From NCBI GenBank assembly GCA_021785795.1, contig JAJYEK010000012.1:1-51622 (forward strand): a stretch of 51,622 nt of DNA. The letters run 5' to 3'. Of this stretch, positions 30,941-39,670 are shown piece after piece; within the stretch, counting starts at the first letter, position 1, and each line of letters opens with the position of its first letter. The translations under genes were made by a program, and so were the position numbers. Below the pieces are notes generated by a model. The model ran no database searches, was not told the DNA's origin, and saw only the letters and a list, made by a program, of their open reading frames with translations. The stretch comes from Pseudomonadota bacterium (GTDB taxonomy: Bacteria; Pseudomonadota; Gammaproteobacteria; Acidiferrobacterales; UBA6901).

Positions 30941-33900
30941 ATGTCCTCCTCGGTCGAAGTCATCATCATAGGAGCCGGACCCGCTGGGGTTTCGGCGGCG
31001 CTGCGACTGGCGCGTGCTGGTGTATCCGTGATGCTGATCGAGGGCGCGGAGTATGCCGGCGCGGAGAACTGGTCCGGCTGCGTCTACCATGCCGAAGGCC
31101 TGCTGCGTGAAGATGTGCTGGGGCAGGAGCTGTGGCGTCAGGCACCGAAGGAGCGCCGCATTATTGGCCGCAGCCTGTTCCTGCATGACGGCATCAACGC
31201 GGGCGGATTCGAGGCGCGGGCCCATGCCGGCAATGATTTTGGCGAGGCGTGGACGGTCCTGCGTCCCAAGCTCGACCGCTGGCTGGCAAGCCGCGCCGTC
31301 GACTTCGGCGTTACGCTGATCACTGCCACGACCGCAACCGGCCTACGCTATCGCGGGGACCGCGTCATTGGTGTCAATACTGACCGCGGACCGATCAGCG
31401 CCGATGTGGTATTTATCGCGGAAGGCGATGCGGCCGGGCTCCTGGCCCGTGAAGGGCTGGAGCGGAGCCGGAATCCGCATTACGCCCAGGGCATCATGGC
31501 GCTATTCCGTCTGTCGCCGGCGGAGATTGAGAGGCGCTTCCGGCTGAATCCTGGAGAGGGGGTGGCGCAGGAATGGATGGTGCGTAACGGCCAGTTTGCC
31601 GGCCGCACGGTTCGGGTCAACATGACTGCCTTCCTGTACACGAACGAGGACTCTCTGTCCCTGGGCCTGGTGCTTCCGCTCGAGCGCCTCGCGCAAGAGG
31701 CGGTTGCCGATCATCCGCACCTGTTCGAGCGCGTACGCAAGCTGCCCGTCATTGCATCGTACCTCGAAGGCGCACAGCAGATCGCCTATGGTGCCAAGGT
31801 GATCCGCTCCGGCGGAATTGACGAGACTCCGCAATGGGTGCGGGACGGGCTGGCTGTCGGCGGCGGCAGCCTCGGCCTGGGACAGGAGGTGCCCTATCCA
31901 AACTTCATCGCCCCCGCCATTACCAGCGCCCTGACTTTTGCTGACGCGGTTTTGCGCATTCGCGGCAAGGGGGCTGACTACACCCGTGCGGAGCTGGAAA
32001 TCGAGTACGCCGAGGCCCTGCGCCGAACCACAGATTTTCGAAACGCCACGCTGATACGGCGCTGGCCGCGCGCGATTCATGGCGGGCCAGCCCTGTTCGA
32101 CCACCTGCCTGCCATTCTGGGCCAGATGATAGATGCTAGCCATCTGGCGCCCAGTGCGGCGCGCGCTCAGCGGCGGCGCGCGTTGGGCGTGGAGCTGGCC
32201 CGCTTGCGCCGCGATTCCGCCCAGCTGCTGCGCCTGGCGCGCGGTTTTGGCCCGCGCCTGCATGCGGACCAAGCGGCACCGCCCCTGCACGTGCAATTCC
32301 TGGTGGCCCGCGCTGGCGCCAAGCCGGCCCCGGCCGCATCCCAAGAGGATCCTCTGATGGCGCTGGCCGGTGAGGTGATCGGCCATTTCTACGGTCGGCG
32401 GCTACCGGCATTCGCCGACCGTGTGGCGATGGTCTGGCGCAGCATGGCGCGCCTGCCGCTTTTGGTGCCTCGGGTGGCGGGTCTGGGACTAAGTGCGCTC
32501 TATGGCGGCGCGGCGCTGCTCGGCGACCTCGCGGCGTATCGCATGGGCCACGTGCGCCTGCGGGCACTGCAGCAGCGACCCTATTACCGCTATGACGAAA
32601 GCGCGCGCATCGGGCTCGACTGGGGCGATGCACGCCGAAGCGCCGCATCGCCAACGACCTGGATCGCCCCGCTCGTGCGTTATCGGCCCGACCTGCGGCA
32701 TGTGACCGTTTCCCTGGACCTGGGCGCTACTGCCAAGCAGCTGCGCAACGTCTGTCCGGCAGAGGTCTATGGTCTGGCCGGCCAATTCGGCGGTGTATCG
32801 AGCCAGCACGAAAACTGCATAAAGTGCGAATCCTGTCGCGTGACTGTGCCCGGCGTGGACTGGAACCGAACCAGTGGCCACCGGTTTGCCTACCGCGTGC
32901 CGGGAGACGGGCGCAGTGGCCCGGATTCCTCCGTGACCTCGACGCTCGATCCGCTTCCGGAAAAGCCGCTGATCCTGGCCGAATCCGAGGGCAGCCGCTG
33001 GCAGCGTCTGTACCAGTCGCTGCGGGCACGGCCGTCGACGGTGAGCGCGGAATGGCCACGTGTATGGGCGGGGCTCCTGAAGGAGATGTCCGATAGTGAG
33101 CTGACACGCCCGACAGTCGTGCGCCTCGAGTCCTGGCTGCAGCGCCATGCCTACGGTTGGATGGAAGCCGAAGTGCGCGCGCTGCTTGAGCAGGCGCACA
33201 TGGTACCCGCCGACTGGCCCAGCGTGCGTACCAGGCAGTCGCACGCCCTCCTGCGCAGCATCCACGGTTGGGAGCGGCTGAAGGAGGATTTTCCGGAAAA
33301 AAAACTCAAGGCGCTCGCACTTACGACCTGGGACCCCGGTAGCCGGCGCGTGCTCCACGCCTGGATCGCCGCGGCCCGCAGCCACCGCGTGGCTGCCGTG
33401 GAGTGGCTGGCTGCCTGGTCGGGTGCCCTGGCATGGATCACTGCCGGGCACTACCTGGCCGAAGCCGTCGCCGGACACCCGATCACGGATGTCCTGGCTG
33501 CACCACTGTGGCGTGAGCAAGACGGGGCTTCAAACTGGATACCGGCTGTCGCCGAGCAGCTTATCGATGCCCGCGGCGATGTCTGGCCCGCCGGCGAAAT
33601 TATCGCGCACGGTGCCGGCGCCGACGCCGCCCAGCCCGTGCGCCGACGTGTCGACAAGGGTCTAGGCGAATTCTGTGCGACGACCGTGGTTGCCGAGTTG
33701 ATCCTGGCGCTGGCGCGTGGACAGGCGGCGGTTTTGCGCCGCAGAGCGCTGGACTATGCCTCCGCGCGCGTGCAGTTCCGTGGCGACCTACGCGACAGCG
33801 AGGGGCGCGAGAGCATCGCCAAATTCGGTGCCGTGAAACAGATGCTGGCAGGCATCGAACTTGCGTGCACGCTGCTTGAACTGGCACGCCCCTGGTGCGA

Positions 33901-36900
33901 GCGCGAGCCGACGCAGGTGTTGCTGCTCGCGCGGGAATGCATGGGCCCATGGATGGACGCCGTGCCCTGGCTTGCCGGGCAGGTCTTCGGAGGGATGGCA
34001 TACTCCGAAGAGGATATTTTTGCCCCGCGCTACCGCGACGCAATCCTCTTCAGCCAATGGCCGGGGTCGCGTACGTTCCCGAACGCGGACCCCGAATTTG
34101 GCATGAGTCTGCTCAGGCGGGCGGCGGAGTCCGGGGTCGGCCCCGTTGCGTCCGAAAGCCTGATCCGGTTCGCGGAAGCCCGCCGTCGCGCCTGTGCACT
34201 GGAGCGGCCTCAGGCCGGTCCGCCGCGCCGGAAAGGGTCCGGTACGTTCCGCCCGCTCAACTGGGAGGCGCACGGCAAGTTTGTCTACCAGAGCGGGGGA
34301 TTCCTCAACGGGCACCTGCTTTCGCCCGACAGACTGCTCGTTCCTGAGCATTTCCGGCGTGACCCGCTGCTGCGCCGCACGCGCGCGGAGGTTCTGCGGT
34401 TGCTGCGCCGCGGTTTTCGCAGTCCGAATCCGGGCGAACCCTACGGCCGCTACATCGATGCGCTGCACGGGATGCCACCGGGCGACATCCAGTTGCTTCG
34501 TGAATTCAACGCCTTCGCCACCATTGTGCCCGCGGCGTTCGGCGGAAAGAACTGGAGCAAGGCCCAGTACTCGGTGCTCACCAACCTGTGCATGGGCGAA
34601 AAAGATACCGCCACCGGCCTGCTGATCATGGCCAGCACCAGCATCGGTACGATGCCGGTGCTGCTCGGGCGCGACAAAGATCTGCCACGGTTGCGCCAGG
34701 AGACCGGTGCCTGCCTGGCCGACGCTGCAGGATGGCAAGCATTACAGGCAGGCCTGGATGAGCTGATCGGGATGGTCGAGCGCCCCGAGCCGGGGCGGCT
34801 GCGGCGCGCGCTGGAGCGCACCGGCGCACAGGTCCAGCGCATGTTCCTGTTTCCGGGCTCGACGCTGAAATATCTGATACGTGATTTCCTGAAGCTCGTG
34901 CAGCAGACGGTGAACGCCGCGAAAGCCCGCGATCTCGAGGCATTCGCCGACGGACTGCGCCGGTGCCGGGACGAGCTGCCGGCGGTGCGTGCCCGGATTG
35001 AAGAGGAACAAGGCGACATCGAGGCGCGCGAGCGTGCGCATGACCGCTTTCTGCAGTTTCTCGCTTGCGGCCAGATCAGCGCTTTCGCGCTGACGGAACC
35101 GGCCGCCGGCTCCGACACCGGTGGCATTCAGACACGCGCAGTTCTGAGGGAAGCGGCAGCGCAACCCGATGAGCACGGGCTGTACCGATTTGCCGTTGCC
35201 GGCAAGCCGCGTCTGCTGCTCAATGCGCAGCGTCTGGTATTCGAGTCGCGCCGTGCGCTCTTTCGTATGCCGGACGGCCGCCTGGCCAGCCTGGACGATG
35301 GCGGTTGGGATCTGGGTCGCAACGGCGGACGCCGCCGGATATGCGTCGGCGGCCAAAGCTATCCCTACGATGACATCGGCACAGTTGTCATCAAGGACGG
35401 CAATGCCTATTACCGCTATTGGGAGCTGTCTGGAAGCAAGATGTGGATCACCAATGGCTCGATCGCGGATCGCTACTGCCTGTACGCACAGACCGCGTTC
35501 GGGGAAACCGGCTTCATGGTGGAGCGTCGTTCCGAGGGCTTGCGCATAGGGCCGAACGAAAACAAGCTCGGGCAGCGGGCTTCGCCAACCAACGAGCTTA
35601 CGCTGGACGGCGTTCGCGTGAGCGCCGATCAGGTGATCGGCTTTGCGGGTCATGGGCAGGTGAACGCGCTTGAGACCTTGAGTGTCGGGCGCGGCGGTCT
35701 CGTCATGAGCTGCGCGGCACTGGCGGAACGTGCACTGCAGGAGTTTTCGTCGGTATGGCTAAAAGATTCGCAGCTGCATGCCGCGGCCCAGGCCGAGCGT
35801 GACCGCCTGCAAACGCTGGCGTCGCGCCTGATGGGTCTGATGGACAGGGCGGATCTGCAGCGCGGTGATTTTCGCATCGAGGCGGCTCTATCCAAGTACC
35901 TCGCTTCCGAGGGCGCCCACCGCATCTTGGGCTGGCTGGAAAATCTGTACGGTCCGGATGCCGCCGCCCGCGAGGCGATACTGGAAAAATGGCGGCGCGA
36001 CATACGTATTCTGAACATTTACGAAGGCACGAACGAGGTTCAGCGATTTCTCGTGCTGAAGGATCTTCCAAACCTGTTCAGCGAGCCGGCTGCTGCGGTT
36101 TCGGACAATGCCGTGCTCGATGAGGCGCTGCAGACATTTCGCGGATTCGCTGCAGCGCGCGTGGCAAAGCTTGGTGCCGGCATCTGGCAGAATCCAGATC
36201 TCCAGGCGCGCTGGTTTCCGGTAGTCGACTGGTTGGCCGAGCTCTACAGCTGGTCGGCGCTGCACGAGCGCGTCCGGCTGCTGGAGTCTCATGGTGATCC
36301 CGCGGACCACGAGAACATCGTGCGCCTGCGGGCGAGCGAAATCAGCATTGCGCGGCATGTGGGGGAAGTTGCCAGGATGGTGCAAGCGGATTTCGAGCAG
36401 GCCGAGCATGGCGATATGGCCCCAGGAGACGCCGGCCTGTCCCTCGCTCGCGCGGTGCTTGCCGGTCCGGGCGGGTCTGATGATGGCCCCGTGGCAGTGG
36501 GCGTGCTGAGCGGGGAGTGGGGTGTCGTGCTGCGTAGCCGTTTCGAGCCCGGTGGCGGTAGCCTCGAATGGGCCGGATGGAATCCCGCCGATCTGGCGGT
36601 GCTAGACCGGCTTCTGTGCTGGGCTGACCGGCATCCGTCAATGCGAGTGAAGGTCGCAGCAATAGGACCGCATGGCATTGTCGATTCGTTGCGCCGCCTG
36701 CAGGCGGCGGGCGCAGAGATATTGCATATTGTCCAGCCCGCTGGTGCAGCCGATACTGCCGGTGTGGCCCGGGAGATCCTGCGCGTCTGGCCGCAAGTGC
36801 GGCGCTGGGCGTTCGGGTGTGCCGCCGCCAGCACCCGGGATCACATTTTCGTAGCCGGGATGACAGAGCTGCTCCGCGTGGTTCCTGTCCAGGATGTGAT

Positions 36901-38245
36901 GGCTGTAGGTGGCGGCAGACGCGGGCTATGGTTTGATGACGCTTCCTGGCAGCGGCGATACGTAGCCGGACAGCGGCGCGTCGCGTTTGTCTGGGATTTG
37001 AAGCCCGGTAGTCGCATAGGAAGCTATAGCATACAGAGCTGGTTGGCCACGCTCCGCACACCGGTTCAAAGCTGCGAACCCGGTGCCGAGCTGCTGCCAA
37101 TAACCGTCCGACCCTTGGCTCTGCCGCCAGCCGCCAACCTGCCCCAGCGGTTCGCCGATGCCGGCGAGTTGGCCGCTTGGCTGCGTGGTCGGTTCGGTGC
37201 CGGCGCGGCGTCCGACGGGGCAGCGGCAACACGTCCGGCACAGGCACCGTTGCCTGGCTGTACCCTGTGGCTGACCTCGGCCGATACACTGGCAGGCGCC
37301 AGTCGTGCGCCCGCACTGGAGGCGCTGGTGGCGCTCGGGGGCGCTTTTGGCGTCCTCGCATGGCATCCCGCCAACCAGCCGCCACGCCCGCCCTCGGCGA
37401 TGCTGGCTCAGCCGGGATTCGCCGGGCTGTGGCAGTTGCCGTTAACCGGAGCGGTGACCCCTGCGGCTTTGGCGGGACTGCTGGCCGGACATGTAGGTGT
37501 ACCGCGTCGGATGGTGCTCGAGGCCGGAGAGGGCGCACTCGCGGCGGCGCTCGCGGCGCGCATCGGGGTTGCGCTGTTCGACGGGGTAACCGGCGTCACG
37601 CCTGATGCCGTGACCTGTTCCGGCGAAGGTTACGAGGTGGATTATGCGCTGCCCGACGCCGCGCTGCTGGTTGTTGGCCGATCCTGCGGCGGACCGGCCC
37701 TGTCGGTTCCCGAATTCGCGGCGATCCCGGTCAGCCGTCTACCGGCGGCGCACCTGAGGGGTCCGGTGATGGCGCGCACCCAGACGCGTGCGGTCGCGGG
37801 CCTGACCACGGCCAAGCTGATCGTCGATGTCGGGCTCGGAGCGGCAAGCCAATCCAATTTTCAGGAACTTGTTCCGCCCCTGTGTGCGGCGCTCGCGCGT
37901 CTCAGCGGATTGGCCGTTGAGCTTGGGGCAACGCGCAAAGTGACCCAGGAGCTCAAGCTTTTGCCCACCGACCGGCAGATCGGCCAAACTGGTGTCCCTG
38001 TAGCGCCCGATTTGTTGATGGCACTGGGCATTTCCGGGGCGCCCCAGCACATGGGCTGGATTGATCCGGGGGCCATCGTGATTGCCATCAACCGCGATCC
38101 GGATGCCCCGATTTTCAGTTGGTCGCGCCAGAATCCGGGACCGCACGTGATCCGCTGCGTCGGTGACCTCGGAGAATGGATACCGGCGCTGCTCAGGCTG
38201 CTGGCGGTTGACAGCAACTCCGCGCCGGGAGACGGGCGAACCTAG
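30941..38245 (+). CDS. Giant fusion: FixC–FixX–degenerate ACAD–acyl-CoA dehydrogenase–EtfB–EtfA
   Basis: One uninterrupted ORF of 2434 codons. Residues ~5–380: FixC/ETF:quinone-oxidoreductase flavoprotein (GxGxxG at 11–16, 'FLYTNEDSLSLGLVLPL' at 231, 'YGAKVIRSGG' at 283). Residues ~600–655: FixX-like segment with C605 ('CPAEVYG') and C626/C629/C632 ('NCIKCESC'), enough for one [4Fe-4S]. Residues ~900–1040: acyl-CoA-dehydrogenase-like C-terminal half ('YASARVQF', 'QVFGGMAYSEEDIFAPRYRDA') without an active site. Residues ~1120–1710: full acyl-CoA dehydrogenase ('FGGKNWSKAQY' at 1200, 'FALTEPAAGSDTGG' at 1382, 'GSKMWITNG' at 1498, catalytic Glu E1695 in 'IYEGTNEVQRF'), with an extra ~125-residue helical insert. 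Residues ~1850–2060: divergent EtfB. Residues ~2100–2430: EtfA ('QIGQTG' at 2346, 'GISGAPQH' at 2363). Predicted role: acyl-CoA to quinone electron transfer in one chain. ATG 30941 lacks a strong ribosome-binding site. Confidence 0.9.
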   Translation: MSSSVEVIIIGAGPAGVSAALRLARAGVSVMLIEGAEYAGAENWSGCVYHAEGLLREDVLGQELWRQAPKERRIIGRSLFLHDGINAGGFEARAHAGNDFGEAWTVLRPKLDRWLASRAVDFGVTLITATTATGLRYRGDRVIGVNTDRGPISADVVFIAEGDAAGLLAREGLERSRNPHYAQGIMALFRLSPAEIERRFRLNPGEGVAQEWMVRNGQFAGRTVRVNMTAFLYTNEDSLSLGLVLPLERLAQEAVADHPHLFERVRKLPVIASYLEGAQQIAYGAKVIRSGGIDETPQWVRDGLAVGGGSLGLGQEVPYPNFIAPAITSALTFADAVLRIRGKGADYTRAELEIEYAEALRRTTDFRNATLIRRWPRAIHGGPALFDHLPAILGQMIDASHLAPSAARAQRRRALGVELARLRRDSAQLLRLARGFGPRLHADQAAPPLHVQFLVARAGAKPAPAASQEDPLMALAGEVIGHFYGRRLPAFADRVAMVWRSMARLPLLVPRVAGLGLSALYGGAALLGDLAAYRMGHVRLRALQQRPYYRYDESARIGLDWGDARRSAASPTTWIAPLVRYRPDLRHVTVSLDLGATAKQLRNVCPAEVYGLAGQFGGVSSQHENCIKCESCRVTVPGVDWNRTSGHRFAYRVPGDGRSGPDSSVTSTLDPLPEKPLILAESEGSRWQRLYQSLRARPSTVSAEWPRVWAGLLKEMSDSELTRPTVVRLESWLQRHAYGWMEAEVRALLEQAHMVPADWPSVRTRQSHALLRSIHGWERLKEDFPEKKLKALALTTWDPGSRRVLHAWIAAARSHRVAAVEWLAAWSGALAWITAGHYLAEAVAGHPITDVLAAPLWREQDGASNWIPAVAEQLIDARGDVWPAGEIIAHGAGADAAQPVRRRVDKGLGEFCATTVVAELILALARGQAAVLRRRALDYASARVQFRGDLRDSEGRESIAKFGAVKQMLAGIELACTLLELARPWCEREPTQVLLLARECMGPWMDAVPWLAGQVFGGMAYSEEDIFAPRYRDAILFSQWPGSRTFPNADPEFGMSLLRRAAESGVGPVASESLIRFAEARRRACALERPQAGPPRRKGSGTFRPLNWEAHGKFVYQSGGFLNGHLLSPDRLLVPEHFRRDPLLRRTRAEVLRLLRRGFRSPNPGEPYGRYIDALHGMPPGDIQLLREFNAFATIVPAAFGGKNWSKAQYSVLTNLCMGEKDTATGLLIMASTSIGTMPVLLGRDKDLPRLRQETGACLADAAGWQALQAGLDELIGMVERPEPGRLRRALERTGAQVQRMFLFPGSTLKYLIRDFLKLVQQTVNAAKARDLEAFADGLRRCRDELPAVRARIEEEQGDIEARERAHDRFLQFLACGQISAFALTEPAAGSDTGGIQTRAVLREAAAQPDEHGLYRFAVAGKPRLLLNAQRLVFESRRALFRMPDGRLASLDDGGWDLGRNGGRRRICVGGQSYPYDDIGTVVIKDGNAYYRYWELSGSKMWITNGSIADRYCLYAQTAFGETGFMVERRSEGLRIGPNENKLGQRASPTNELTLDGVRVSADQVIGFAGHGQVNALETLSVGRGGLVMSCAALAERALQEFSSVWLKDSQLHAAAQAERDRLQTLASRLMGLMDRADLQRGDFRIEAALSKYLASEGAHRILGWLENLYGPDAAAREAILEKWRRDIRILNIYEGTNEVQRFLVLKDLPNLFSEPAAAVSDNAVLDEALQTFRGFAAARVAKLGAGIWQNPDLQARWFPVVDWLAELYSWSALHERVRLLESHGDPADHENIVRLRASEISIARHVGEVARMVQADFEQAEHGDMAPGDAGLSLARAVLAGPGGSDDGPVAVGVLSGEWGVVLRSRFEPGGGSLEWAGWNPADLAVLDRLLCWADRHPSMRVKVAAIGPHGIVDSLRRLQAAGAEILHIVQPAGAADTAGVAREILRVWPQVRRWAFGCAAASTRDHIFVAGMTELLRVVPVQDVMAVGGGRRGLWFDDASWQRRYVAGQRRVAFVWDLKPGSRIGSYSIQSWLATLRTPVQSCEPGAELLPITVRPLALPPAANLPQRFADAGELAAWLRGRFGAGAASDGAAATRPAQAPLPGCTLWLTSADTLAGASRAPALEALVALGGAFGVLAWHPANQPPRPPSAMLAQPGFAGLWQLPLTGAVTPAALAGLLAGHVGVPRRMVLEAGEGALAAALAARIGVALFDGVTGVTPDAVTCSGEGYEVDYALPDAALLVVGRSCGGPALSVPEFAAIPVSRLPAAHLRGPVMARTQTRAVAGLTTAKLIVDVGLGAASQSNFQELVPPLCAALARLSGLAVELGATRKVTQELKLLPTDRQIGQTGVPVAPDLLMALGISGAPQHMGWIDPGAIVIAINRDPDAPIFSWSRQNPGPHVIRCVGDLGEWIPALLRLLAVDSNSAPGDGRT

Positions 38246-38371
38246 GGGCGCACAGCGGCAGGCGGCGCCTGGGCTGCTAGTATTCTGCGGACCGGCCGCC
38301 GCGGCATGCGGAACCGAAGCGCGCAATGTGGCGCGGCAGACCTTTGCTGCGCGGGTATCTAGGAGGCCACT

Positions 38372-39670
38372 ATGTCGGATGCGAAAGTCTACGTGATCGA
38401 TGGTGCGCGTACGCCGTTTCTTAAGGCGCGCGGTCCAGCAAACGAGTTCAGCGCGGGTGATCTGGCGGTGGCGGCCGCGCGCCCGCTGTTGGCGCGCGCT
38501 CCATTTGCACCGGAGCAAATCGATGAAATCATCGTTGGCTGTGTGATCCCTGCCCCGGACGAAGCGAATATAGCGCGCATCATCGGTTTGCGTCTGGGCT
38601 GTGGCAAGGCGGTTCCGGCCTTCACGGTCCAGCGCAATTGCGCGTCCGGGCTGCAGGCGCTGGCGAGCGCGCGTGAGCGGATTGCCCAGGGCCGAGCGCA
38701 TCTCGTCCTTGCCGGCGGCACGGAAGCGATGAGCCGCGCGCCGATCCAGTGGAATAACGCCATGGCCGGCTGGCTTGCGGCAATGATGCGATCACGCAAC
38801 CCGGTTGCGCGTCTGCGGGCCATCGGCCGGTTCCGGCTCTCGCACCTGGTGCCGGTATACACGCTGTTGCTGGGTCTGACAGATCCTCTGGTCAAACTCA
38901 ACATGGGCCAGACCGCGGAAATCATTGCGCACCGGTTCGGCATTACCCGATCAGAGCAGGATGCCTATGCGCTGAGCAGTCACCAGCGTCTGGCGGCAGC
39001 CTATGACACCGGACTGATGCGCGGTGAGGTCGAACCTTTGTTCGATTCCCGCGGCCGCATCGTCCAGGAGGACACCGGACTACGCAGGGATTCCGACATG
39101 GACCAGCTTGCCAAGCTGCGCCCGGTGTTCGACCGCAAATACGGATCGGTCACTTCCGGAAACAGCTCTCAGGTCACCGATGGCGCCGCCATGCTGGTGC
39201 TCGCAAGTGAGGCCGCCGTGCAGCGCTACGGTCTGCAGGTGCTTGGCGAACTCCTCGGCGAAGAGTGGGCCGGTGTCGATCCGGGCCAGATGGGGCTCGG
39301 GCCGGTGCATGCCGTGGCCAAGCTGATCAGTCGGTTCGGGCTGCAGATGGAGGACATACGGCAGATGGAGCTCAATGAGGCATTTGCGGCACAGGTGCTG
39401 GCCTGTCAGGCTGCTTGGGCCAGCCCCGAATATGCCCGCGATGAGCTCGGCGTCGACGCCCCGCCGGGCCCGATGGACCCGGCGCGCCTCAACATGGACG
39501 GCGGCGCGGTTGCGATCGGCCATCCTGTCGGAGCAAGCGGGGCGCGGATCGTCCTGCACCTGTTACGGTCACTGCGGCGGCACGGGGGAGGGCTTGGCGT
39601 TGCAACGCTGTGTATCGGTGGTGGCCAAGGTGGTGCGATGCTGGTGCGCGTGCCGGGAGAGTCGAAATGA
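38372..39670 (+). CDS. Acetyl-CoA acyltransferase (thiolase, FadI/FadA type)
   Basis: 432 residues catalysing the last, thiolytic step of beta-oxidation. All catalytic residues are present: nucleophile C90 in 'QRNCASGLQAL', H384 in 'GHPVGASGARI' and C414 in 'CIGGGQGGAML'. 'GGTEAMSRAP' and 'NMGQTAEIIAHRFGI' are as expected. The length and a long cap loop fit FadI-type long-chain thiolases. AGGAGG stands six bases before the ATG. It lies 126 bp after the giant ORF (nothing else seen in the gap) and overlaps the next gene by ATGA, like an alpha/beta beta-oxidation pair. Confidence 0.95.
   Translation: MSDAKVYVIDGARTPFLKARGPANEFSAGDLAVAAARPLLARAPFAPEQIDEIIVGCVIPAPDEANIARIIGLRLGCGKAVPAFTVQRNCASGLQALASARERIAQGRAHLVLAGGTEAMSRAPIQWNNAMAGWLAAMMRSRNPVARLRAIGRFRLSHLVPVYTLLLGLTDPLVKLNMGQTAEIIAHRFGITRSEQDAYALSSHQRLAAAYDTGLMRGEVEPLFDSRGRIVQEDTGLRRDSDMDQLAKLRPVFDRKYGSVTSGNSSQVTDGAAMLVLASEAAVQRYGLQVLGELLGEEWAGVDPGQMGLGPVHAVAKLISRFGLQMEDIRQMELNEAFAAQVLACQAAWASPEYARDELGVDAPPGPMDPARLNMDGGAVAIGHPVGASGARIVLHLLRSLRRHGGGLGVATLCIGGGQGGAMLVRVPGESK

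Noticed and set aside
33788..34738. Long minus-strand open frame inside the giant gene
   Set aside because: High-GC antisense shadow; the plus strand carries continuous domain homology and the antisense product has no recognisable pattern.
30941..38245. Idea that the giant ORF is an assembly chimera of separate genes
   Set aside because: The frame is continuous for 7.3 kb, linkers keep the same codon style, domain order makes functional sense and beta-oxidation genes follow directly. Still worth checking against reads.
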